Source of the DNA: Sanderia malayensis
Taxonomy: Eukaryota > Cnidaria > Scyphozoa > Semaeostomeae > Pelagiidae
Assembly (NCBI GenBank): GCA_013076295.1
Contig: RQOL01000824.1
Coordinates: 496,001-560,000 of the forward strand
Direction: 5' to 3'
DNA: 64,000 bases
In this document: in pieces, positions 30,001 through 42,000 of the stretch
Position numbering within the stretch: position 1 is the first letter of the stretch
Layout of the letters: each line of letters starts with the position of its first letter
Program-made: the position numbers and the translations under genes
Notes under the pieces: generated by a model
What the model was told of the DNA's origin: nothing
The model's database searches: none
The model's input: the letters and a program-made list of their open reading frames with translations, nothing else

Positions 30001-33000
30001 TGAATAGAAAATCTTACAGAAGAGAGCGTATTCAAAACCAAGTATATTGAAAAGAACTTTTGCAACAAAATGCCGCACAACGTGGGGCTCGAACCCACGA
30101 CCCTGAGATTAAGAGTCTCATGCTCTACCGACTGAGCTAGCCGGGCTGACAGGAGTAATTCAATGGGACCAAAACATAAGATATGAATAGAAAATATTAC
30201 AGAAGAGAGCGTATTCAAAACCAAGTATATTGAAAAGAACTTTTGCAACAAAATGACGCCCAACGTGGGGCTCGAACCCACGACCCTGAGATTAAGAGTC
30301 TCATGCTCTACCGACTGAGCTAGCCGGGCTGACAGGAGTAATTCAATGGGACCAAAACATAAGATATGAATAGAAAATATTACAGAAGAGAGCGTATTCA
30401 AAACCAAGTATATTGAAAAGAACTTTTGCAACAAAATGACGCCCAACGTGGGGCTCGAACCCACGACCCTGAGATTAAGAGTCTCATGCTCTACCGACTG
30501 AGCTAGCCGGGCTGACAGGAGGAATTCAATGGGACTCAAACATAAGATATGAGTAGAAAATATTACAGAAGAGAGCGTATTCAAAACCAAGTATATTGAA
30601 AAGAACTTTTGCAACAAAATGACGCCCAACGTGGGGCTCGAACCCACGACCCTGAGATTAAGAGTCTCATGCTCTACCGACTGAGCTAGCCGGGCTGACA
30701 AGAGTAATTCAATGGGACTCAAACATAAGATATGAATAGAAAATATTACAGAAGAGAGCGCATTCAAAACCAAGTATATTGAAAAGAACTTTTGCAACAA
30801 AATGACGCCCAACGTGGGGCTCGAACCCAAGACCCTGAGATTAAGAGTCTCATGCTCTACCGACTGAGCTAGCCGGGCTGACAAGAGGAATTCAATGGGA
30901 CTCAAACATAAGATATGAATAGAAAATATTACAGAAGAGAGCGTATTCAAAACCAAGTATATTGAAAAGAACTTTTGCAACAAAATGACGCCCAACGTGG
31001 GGCTCGAACCCACGACCCTGAGATTAAGAGTCTCATGCTCTACCGACTGAGCTAGCCGGGCTGACAGGAGTAATTCAATGGGACCAAAACATAAGATATG
31101 AATAGAAAATATTACAGAAGAGAGCGTATTCAAAACCAAGTATACTGAAAAGAACTTTTGCAACAAAATGACGCCCAACGTGGGGCTCGAACCCACGACC
31201 CTGAGATTAAGAGTCTCATGCTCTACCGACTGAGCTAGCCGGGCTGACAGGAGGAATTCAATGGGACCAAAACATAAGATATGAATAGAAAATATTACAG
31301 AAGAGAGCGTATTCAAAACCAAGTATATTGAAAAGAACTTTTGCAACAAAATGCCGCACAACGTGGGGCTCGAACCCACGACCCTGAGATTAAGAGTCTC
31401 ATGCTCTACCGACTGAGCTAGCCGGGCTGACAGAAGGAATTCAATGGGACTCAAGCATAAGATATGAGTAGAAAATATTACAGAAGAGAGCGCATTCAAA
31501 AGTAAATTGATTCAGAAGTAATTCTGACTGACAGGAGTAATTCAATGGAACTCAAAAATAAGATATGAATAGAAAATATTACAGAAGAGAGCGTATTCAA
31601 AACCAAGTATATTGAAAAGAACTTTTGCAACAAAATGCCGAACAACGTGGGGCTCGAACCCACGACCCTGAGATTAAGAGTCTCACGCTCTACCGACTGA
31701 GCTAGCCGGGCTGACAGGAGGAATTCAATGGGACTCAAACATAAGTATGAGTAGAAAATATTACAGAAGAGAGCATATTCAAAACCAAGTATATTGAGAA
31801 GAACTTTTGCAACAAAATGACGCCCAACGTGGGGCTCGAACCCACGACCCTGAGATTAAGAGTCTCATGCTCTACCGACTGAGCTAGCCGGGCTGACAGG
31901 AGGAATTCAATGGGACTCAAACATAAGATATGAATAGAAAATATTACAGAAGAGAGCGTATTCAAAACCAAGTATATTGAAAAGAACTTTTGCAACAAAA
32001 TGACGCCCAACGTGGGGCTCGAACCCACGACCCTGAGATTAAGAGTCTCATGCTCTACCGACTGAGCTAGCCGGGCTGACAGAAGTAATTCAATGGGACC
32101 AAAACATAAGATATGAATAAAAAATATTACAGAAGAGAGCGTATTCAAAACCAAGTATATTGAAAAGAACTTTTGAAACAAAATGACGGCCAACGTGGGG
32201 CTCGAACACACGACCCTGAGATTAAGAGTCTCATGCTCTACCGACTGAGCTAGCCGGGCTGACAGGAGTAATTCAATGGGACCAAAACATAAGATATGAA
32301 TAGAAAATATTACAGAAGAGAGCGTATTCAGAACCAAGTGTAATCAAAAGAAAGTTTCCAACAAAATGCGGCCCAACGTGGGGCTCGAACCCACGACCCT
32401 GAGATTAAGACTCTCATGCTCTACCGACTGAGCTAGCCGGGCTGACAGGAGGAATTCAATGGGACCAAAACATAAGATATGAATAGAAAATATTACAGAA
32501 GAGAGCGTATTCAAAACCAAGTATATTGAAAAGAACTTTTGAAACAAAATGACGGCCAACGTGGGGCTCGAACACACGACCCTGAGATTAAGAGTCTCAT
32601 GCTCTACCGACTGAGCTAGCCGGGCTGACAGGAGGAATTCAATGGGACTCAAACATAAGATATGAATAAAAAATATTACAGAAGAGAGCGTATTCAGAAC
32701 CAAGTGTAATCAAAAGAAAGTTTCCAACAAAATGCGGCCCAACGTGGGGCTCGAACCCACGACAATGAGATTAAGAGTCTCATGCTCTACCGACTGAGCT
32801 AGCAGCTGACAGGAGGAATTCAATGGGACCAAAACATAAGATATGAATAGAAAATATTACAGAAGAGAGCGTATTCAAAACCAAGTATATTGAAAAGAAC
32901 TTTTGCAACAAAATGACGCCCAACGAGGGGCTCGAACCCACGACCCTCAGATTAAGAGTCTCATGCTCTACCGACTGAGCTAGCCGGGCTGACAAGAGTA

Positions 33001-36000
33001 ATTCAAAGGGACTCAAACATTAGATATGAATAGAAAATATTGCAGAAGAGAGCGTATTCAAAACCAAGTATATTGAAAAGAACTTTTGCAACAAAATGAC
33101 GCCCAACGTGGGGCTCGAACCCACGACCCTGAGATTAAGAGTCTCATGCTCTACCGACTGAGCTAACCGGGCTGACAGGAGGAATTCAATGGGACTCAAA
33201 CATAAGATATGAATAGAAAATATTACAGAAGAGAGCGTATTCAAAACCAAGTATATTGAAAAGAACTTTTGAAACAAAATGACGCCCAACGTGGGGCTCG
33301 AACCCACGACCCTGAGATTAAGAGTCTCATGCTCTACCGACTGAGCTAGCCGGGCTGACAGGAGGAATTCAATGGGACCAAAACATAAGATATGAATAGA
33401 AAATATTACATAAGAGAGCGTATTCAAAAGTAAGTTGATTCAGAAATAATTCTGACTGACAGGAGTAATTTAAAGGGACTCAGACATAAGATATAAATAG
33501 AAAATATTATAGAAGAGAGCGTAATCAAAACCAAGTATATTGGAAAGAACTTTTGCACCAAATTGACGCCCAACGTGGGGCTCGAACCCACGACCCTGAG
33601 ATTAAGAGTCTAATGCTCTACCGACTGAGCTAGCCGGGCTGACAAGAGTAATTCAAAGGGACTCAAACATAAGATATGAATAGAAAATATTACAGAAGAG
33701 AGCGCATTCAAAAGTAAATTGATTCAGAAGTAATTCTGACTGACAGGAGTAATTTAAAGGGACTCAGACATAAGATATAAATAAAAAATATTACAGAAGA
33801 GAGCGTATTCAGAACCAAGTATAATCAAAAGAAGGTTTTCAACAAAATGCCGTCCAACGTGGGGCTCGAACCCACGACCCTGAAATTAAGAGTCTCATGC
33901 TCTACCGACTGAGCTAGCCGGGCTGACAGGAGTAATTCAATGGGACCAAAACATAAGATATGAATAGAAAATATTACAGAAGAGAGCGTATTCAAAACCA
34001 AGTATATTGAAAAGAACTTTTGCAACAAAATGACGCCCAACGTGGGGCTCGAACCCACGACCCTGAGATTAAGGGTCTCATGCTCTACCGACTGAGCTAG
34101 CCGGGCTGACAGGAAGAATTCATTGGGACTCAAACATAAGATATGAGTAGAAAATATTACAGAAGAGAGCGTATTCAAAACCAAGTATATTGAGAAGAAC
34201 TTTTGCACCAAAATGACGCCCAACGTGGGGCTCGAACCCACGACCCTGAGATTAAGAGTCTCATGCTCTACCGACTGAGCTAGCCGGGCTGACAGGAGGA
34301 ATTCAATGGGACTCAAACATAAGATATGAATAGAAAATATTACAGAAGAGAGCGTATTCAAAACCAAGTATATTGAAAAGAAATTTTGCACCAAATTGAC
34401 GCCCAACGTGGGGCTCGAACCCACGACCCTGAGATTAAGAGTCTCATGCTCTACCGACTGAGCTAGCCGGGCTGACAAGAGTAATTCAAAGGGACTGAAA
34501 CATAAGATATGAATAGAAAATATTACAGAAGAGAGCGCATTCAAAAGTAAGTTGATTCAGAAGTAATTCTGACTGACAGGAGTAATTTAAAGGGACTCAG
34601 ACATAAGATATAAATAGAAAATATTACAGAAGAGAGCGTATTCAGAACCAAGTATATTGAAAAGAACTTTTGCAACAAAATGACGCCCAACGTGGGGCTC
34701 GAACCCACGACCCTGAGATTAAGAGTCTCATGCTCTACCGACTGAGCTAGTCGGGCTGACAGGAGTAATTCAATGGGACCAAAACATAAGATATGAATAG
34801 AAAATATTACAGAAGAGAGCGTATTCAAAACCAAGTATATTGAAAAGAACTTTTGAAACAAAATGACGGCCAACGTGGGGCTCGAACACACGACCCTGAG
34901 ATTAAGAGTCTCGTGCTCTACCGACTGAGCTAGCCGGGCTGACAGGAGGAATTCAATGGGACTCAAACATAAGATATGAATAAAAAATATTACAGAAGAG
35001 AGCGTATTCAGAACCAAGTATAATCAAAAGAAGGTTTCCAACAAAATGCCGCCCAACGTGGGGCTCGAACCCACGACCCTGAGATTAAGAGTCTCATGCT
35101 CTACCGACTGAGCTAGCCGGGCTGACAGGAGGAATTCAATGGGACTCAAACATAAGATATGAATAGAAAATATTACAGAAGAGAGCGTATTCAGAACCAA
35201 GTGTAATCAAAAGAAGGTTTCCAACAAAATGCCGCCCAACGTGGGGCTCGAACCCACGACCCTGAGATTAAGAGTCTCATGCTCTACCGACTGAGCTAGC
35301 CGGGCTGACAGGAGGAATTCAATGGGACTCAAACATAAGATATGAATAGAAAATATTACAGAAGAGAGCGTATTCAAAAGTAAGTTGATTCAGAAGTAAT
35401 TCTGACTGACAGGAGTAATTTAAAGGGACTCAGACATAAGATATAAATAGAAAATATTACAGAAGAGAGCGTATTCAGAACCAAGTATAATCAAAAGAAG
35501 GTTTCCAACAAAATGCCGCGCAACGTGGGGCTCGAACCCACGACCCTGAGATTAAGAGTCTCATGCTCTACCGACTGAGCTAGCTGGGATGACAGGAGTA
35601 ATTCAATGGGACCAAAACATAAGATATGAATAGAAAATCTTACAGAAGAGAGCGTATTCAAAACCAAGTATATTGAAAAGAACTTTTGCAACAAAATGCC
35701 GCACAAAGTGGGGCTCGAACCCACGACCCTGAGATTAAGAGTCTCATGCTCTACCGACTGAGCTAGCCGGGCTGACAGGAGTAATTCAATGGGACCAAAA
35801 CATAAGATATGAATAGAAAATATTACAGAAGAGAGCGTATTCAAAACCAAGTATATTGAAAAGAACTTTTGCAAGAAAATGACGCCCAACGTGGGGCTCG
35901 AACCCACGACCCTGAGATTAAGAGTCTCATGCTCTACCGACTGAGCTAGCCGGGCTGACAGGAGTAATTCAATGGGACCAAAACATAAGATATGAATAGA

Positions 36001-39000
36001 AAATATTACAGAAGAGAGCGTATTCAAAACCAAGTATATTGAAAAGAACTTTTGCAACAAAATGACGCCCAACGTGGGGCTCGAACCCACGACCCTGAGA
36101 TTAAGAGTCTCATGCTCTACCGACTGAGCTAGCCGGGCTGACAGGAGGAATTCAATGGGACTCAAACATAAGATATGAGTAGAAAATATTACAGAAGAGA
36201 GCGTATTCAAAACCAAGTATATTGAAAAGAACTTTTGCAACAAAATGACGCCCAACGTGGGGCTCGAACCCACGACCCTGAGATTAAGAGTCTCATGCTC
36301 TACCGACTGAGCTAGCCGGGCTGACAAGAGTAATTCAATGGGACTCAAACATAAGATATGAATAGAAAATATTACAGAAGAGAGCGCATTCAAAACCAAG
36401 TATATTGAAAAGAACTTTTGCAACAAAATGACGCCCAACGTGGGGCTCGAACCCAAGACCCTGAGATTAAGAGTCTCATGCTCTACCGACTGAGCTAGCC
36501 GGGCTGACAAGAGGAATTCAATGGGACTCAAACATAAGATATGAATAGAAAATATTACAGAAGAGAGCGTATTCAAAACCAAGTATATTGAAAAGAACTT
36601 TTGCAACAAAATGACGCCCAACGTGGGGCTCGAACCCACGACCCTGAGATTAAGAGTCTCATGCTCTACCGACTGAGCTAGCCGGGCTGACAGGAGTAAT
36701 TCAATGGGACCAAAACATAAGATATGAATAGAAAATATTACAGAAGAGAGCGTATTCAAAACCAAGTATACTGAAAAGAACTTTTGCAACAAAATGACGC
36801 CCAACGTGGGGCTCGAACCCACGACCCTGAGATTAAGAGTCTCATGCTCTACCGACTGAGCTAGCCGGGCTGACAGGAGGAATTCAATGGGACCAAAACA
36901 TAAGATATGAATAGAAAATATTACAGAAGAGAGCGTATTCAAAACCAAGTATATTGAAAAGAACTTTTGCAACAAAATGCCGCACAACGTGGGGCTCGAA
37001 CCCACGACCCTGAGATTAAGAGTCTCATGCTCTACCGACTGAGCTAGCCGGGCTGACAGAAGGAATTCAATGGGACTCAAGCATAAGATATGAGTAGAAA
37101 ATATTACAGAAGAGAGCGCATTCAAAAGTAAATTGATTCAGAAGTAATTCTGACTGACAGGAGTAATTCAATGGAACTCAAAAATAAGATATGAATAGAA
37201 AATATTACAGAAGAGAGCGTATTCAAAACCAAGTATATTGAAAAGAACTTTTGCAACAAAATGCCGAACAACGTGGGGCTCGAACCCACGACCCTGAGAT
37301 TAAGAGTCTCACGCTCTACCGACTGAGCTAGCCGGGCTGACAGGAGGAATTCAATGGGACTCAAACATAAGTATGAGTAGAAAATATTACAGAAGAGAGC
37401 ATATTCAAAACCAAGTATATTGAGAAGAACTTTTGCAACAAAATGACGCCCAACGTGGGGCTCGAACCCACGACCCTGAGATTAAGAGTCTCATGCTCTA
37501 CCGACTGAGCTAGCCGGGCTGACAGGAGGAATTCAATGGGACTCAAACATAAGATATGAATAGAAAATATTACAGAAGAGAGCGTATTCAAAACCAAGTA
37601 TATTGAAAAGAACTTTTGCAACAAAATGACGCCCAACGTGGGGCTCGAACCCACGACCCTGAGATTAAGAGTCTCATGCTCTACCGACTGAGCTAGCCGG
37701 GCTGACAGAAGTAATTCAATGGGACCAAAACATAAGATATGAATAAAAAATATTACAGAAGAGAGCGTATTCAAAACCAAGTATATTGAAAAGAACTTTT
37801 GAAACAAAATGACGGCCAACGTGGGGCTCGAACACACGACCCTGAGATTAAGAGTCTCATGCTCTACCGACTGAGCTAGCCGGGCTGACAGGAGTAATTC
37901 AATGGGACCAAAACATAAGATATGAATAGAAAATATTACAGAAGAGAGCGTATTCAGAACCAAGTGTAATCAAAAGAAAGTTTCCAACAAAATGCGGCCC
38001 AACGTGGGGCTCGAACCCACGACCCTGAGATTAAGACTCTCATGCTCTACCGACTGAGCTAGCCGGGCTGACAGGAGGAATTCAATGGGACCAAAACATA
38101 AGATATGAATAGAAAATATTACAGAAGAGAGCGTATTCAAAACCAAGTATATTGAAAAGAACTTTTGAAACAAAATGACGGCCAACGTGGGGCTCGAACA
38201 CACGACCCTGAGATTAAGAGTCTCATGCTCTACCGACTGAGCTAGCCGGGCTGACAGGAGGAATTCAATGGGACTCAAACATAAGATATGAATAAAAAAT
38301 ATTACAGAAGAGAGCGTATTCAGAACCAAGTGTAATCAAAAGAAAGTTTCCAACAAAATGCGGCCCAACGTGGGGCTCGAACCCACGACAATGAGATTAA
38401 GAGTCTCATGCTCTACCGACTGAGCTAGCAGCTGACAGGAGGAATTCAATGGGACCAAAACATAAGATATGAATAGAAAATATTACAGAAGAGAGCGTAT
38501 TCAAAACCAAGTATATTGAAAAGAACTTTTGCAACAAAATGACGCCCAACGAGGGGCTCGAACCCACGACCCTCAGATTAAGAGTCTCATGCTCTACCGA
38601 CTGAGCTAGCCGGGCTGACAAGAGTAATTCAAAGGGACTCAAACATTAGATATGAATAGAAAATATTGCAGAAGAGAGCGTATTCAAAACCAAGTATATT
38701 GAAAAGAACTTTTGCAACAAAATGACGCCCAACGTGGGGCTCGAACCCACGACCCTGAGATTAAGAGTCTCATGCTCTACCGACTGAGCTAACCGGGCTG
38801 ACAGGAGGAATTCAATGGGACTCAAACATAAGATATGAATAGAAAATATTACAGAAGAGAGCGTATTCAAAACCAAGTATATTGAAAAAAACTTTTGCAA
38901 CAAAATGACGCCCAACGTGGGGCTCGAACCCACGACCCTGAGATTAAGAGTCTCATGCTCTACCGACTGAGCTAGCCGGGCTGACAGGAGGAATTCAATG

Positions 39001-42000
39001 GGACCAAAACATAAGATATGAATAGAAAATATTACATAAGAGAGCGTATTCAAAAGTAAGTTGATTCAGAAATAATTCTGACTGACAGGAGTAATTTAAA
39101 GGGACTCAGACATAAGATATAAATAGAAAATATTATAGAAGAGAGCGTAATCAAAACCAAGTATATTGGAAAGAACTTTTGCACCAAATTGACGCCCAAC
39201 GTGGGGCTCGAACCCACGACCCTGAGATTAAGAGTCTCATGCTCTACCGACTGAGCTAGCCGGGCTGACAAGAGTAATTCAAAGGGACTCAAACATAAGA
39301 TATGAATAGAAAATATTACAGAAGAGAGCGCATTCAAAAGTAAGTTGATTCAGAAGTAATTCTGACTGACAGGAGTAATTTAAAGGGACTCAGACATAAG
39401 ATATAAATAAAAAATATTACAGAAGAGAGCGTATTCAGAACCAAGTATAATCAAAAGAAGGTTTTCAACAAAATGCCGTCCAACGTGGGGCTCGAACCCA
39501 CGACCCTGAAATTAAGAGTCTCATGCTCTACCGACTGAGCTAGCCGGGCTGACAGGAGTAATTCAATGGGACCAAAACATAAGATATGAATAGAAAATAT
39601 TACAGAAGAGAGCGTATTCAAAACCAAGTATATTGAAAAGAACTTTTGCAACAAAATGACGCCCAACGTGGGGCTCGAACCCACGACCCTGAGATTAAGG
39701 GTCTCATGCTCTACCGACTGAGCTAGCCGGGCTGACAGGAAGAATTCATTGGGACTCAAACATAAGATATGAGTAGAAAATATTACAGAAGAGAGCGTAT
39801 TCAAAACCAAGTATATTGAGAAGAACTTTTGCACCAAAATGACGCCCAACGTGGGGCTCGAACCCACGACCCTGAGATTAAGAGTCTCATGCTCTACCGA
39901 CTGAGCTAGCCGGGCTGACAGGAGGAATTCAATGGGACTCAAACATAAGATATGAATAGAAAATATTACAGAAGAGAGCGTATTCAAAACCAAGTATATT
40001 GAAAAGAAATTTTGCACCAAATTGACGCCCAACGTGGGGCTCGAACCCACGACCCTGAGATTAAGAGTCTCATGCTCTACCGACTGAGCTAGCCGGGCTG
40101 ACAAGAGTAATTCAAAGGGACTGAAACATAAGATATGAATAGAAAATATTACAGAAGAGAGCGCATTCAAAAGTAAGTTGATTCAGAAGTAATTCTGACT
40201 GACAGGAGTAATTTAAAGGGACTCAGACATAAGATATAAATAGAAAATATTACAGAAGAGAGCGTATTCAGAACCAAGTATATTGAAAAGAACTTTTGCA
40301 ACAAAATGACGCCCAACGTGGGGCTCGAACCCACGACCCTGAGATTAAGAGTCTCATGCTCTACCGACTGAGCTAGTCGGGCTGACAGGAGTAATTCAAT
40401 GGGACCAAAACATAAGATATGAATAGAAAATATTACAGAAGAGAGCGTATTCAAAACCAAGTATATTGAAAAGAACTTTTGAAACAAAATGACGGCCAAC
40501 GTGGGGCTCGAACACACGACCCTGAGATTAAGAGTCTCGTGCTCTACCGACTGAGCTAGCCGGGCTGACAGGAGGAATTCAATGGGACTCAAACATAAGA
40601 TATGAATAAAAAATATTACAGAAGAGAGCGTATTCAGAACCAAGTGTAATCAAAAGAAGGTTTCCAACAAAATGCCGCCCAACGTGGGGCTCGAACCCAC
40701 GACCCTGAGATTAAGAGTCTCATGCTCTACCGACTGAGCTAGCCGGGCTGACAGGAGGAATTCAATGGGACTCAAACATAAGATATGAATAGAAAATATT
40801 ACAGAAGAGAGCGTATTCAGAACCAAGTGTAATCAAAAGAAGGTTTCCAACAAAATGCCGCCCAACGTGGGGCTCGAACCCACGACCCTGAGATTAAGAG
40901 TCTCATGCTCTACCGACTGAGCTAGCCGGGCTGACAGGAGGAATTCAATGGGACTCAAACATAAGATATGAATAGAAAATATTACAGAAGAGAGCGTATT
41001 CAAAAGTAAGTTGATTCAGAAGTAATTCTGACTGACAGGAGTAATTTAAAGGGACTCAGACATAAGATATAAATAGAAAATATTACAGAAGAGAACGTAT
41101 TCAGAACCAAGTATAATCAAAAGAAGGTTTCCAACAAAATGCCGCCCAACGTGGGGCTCGAACCCACGACCCTGAGATTAAGAGTCTCATGCTCTACCGA
41201 CTGAGCTAGCCGGGCTGACAAGAGTAATTCAAAGGGACTCAAACATAAGATATGAATAGAAAATATTACAGAAGAGAGCGCATTCAAAAGTAAATTGATT
41301 CAGAAGTAATTCTGACTGACATGAGTAATTCAACGGAACTCAACAATAAGATATGAATAAAAAATATTACAGAGGAGAGCGTATTCAGAACCAAGTATAA
41401 TCAAAAGAAGGTTTCAAACAAAATGCCGCCCAACGTGGGGCTCGAACCCACGACCCTGAGATTAAGAGTCTCATGCTCTACCGACTGAGCTAGCCGGGCT
41501 GACAAGAGTAATTCAAAGGGACCAAAACATAAGATATGAATAGAAAATATTACAGAAAAGAGCGTATTCAAAACCAAGTATATTGAAAACAACTTTTGCA
41601 ACAAAATGACGCCCAACGTGGGGCTCGAACCCAAGACCCTGAGATTAAGAGTCTCATGCTCTACCGACTGAGCTAGCCGGGCTGACAGGAGTGATTCAAT
41701 GGGACCAAAACATAAGATATGAATAGAAAATATTACAGAAGAGAGCGTATTCAAAACCAAGTATATTGAAAAGAACTTTTGCAACAAATGCCGCCCAACG
41801 TGGGGCTCGAACCCACGACCCTGAGATTAAGAGTCTCATGCTCTACCGAATGAGCTAGCCGGGCTGACAAGAGTAATTCAAAGGGACTCAAACATAAGAT
41901 ATGAATAGAAAATATTACAGAAGAGAGCGCATTCAAAAGTAAGTTGATTCAGAAGTAATTCTGACTGACAGGAGTAATTTAAAGGGACTCAGACATAATA

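Larger units (their letters stand above)
29891..35516 (-). repeat. 5626-bp higher-order repeat, copy A
   Basis: Twenty-eight tRNA units with the same order of spacings and private variants as 35517-41142. The 2-bp acceptor deletion at 32736 recurs at 38362, and the position-33 change at 34034 recurs at 39660. Confidence 0.9.
35517..41142 (-). repeat. 5626-bp higher-order repeat, copy B
   Basis: Second copy of the 28-tRNA block, directly adjacent to copy A. Only a few substitutions separate the two, for example at 33567 versus 39193. Confidence 0.9.

Noticed and set aside
29865..31499. Long minus-strand ORFs through the tRNA array (544 residues here and at 35491-37125; 61-residue repeats with [14 protein letters not shown])
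   Set aside because: 183 bp is 61 codons, so a frame open through one tRNA unit stays open through all. ORFs break at 284-bp steps, which are not multiples of three. These are tRNA read-throughs, not proteins.
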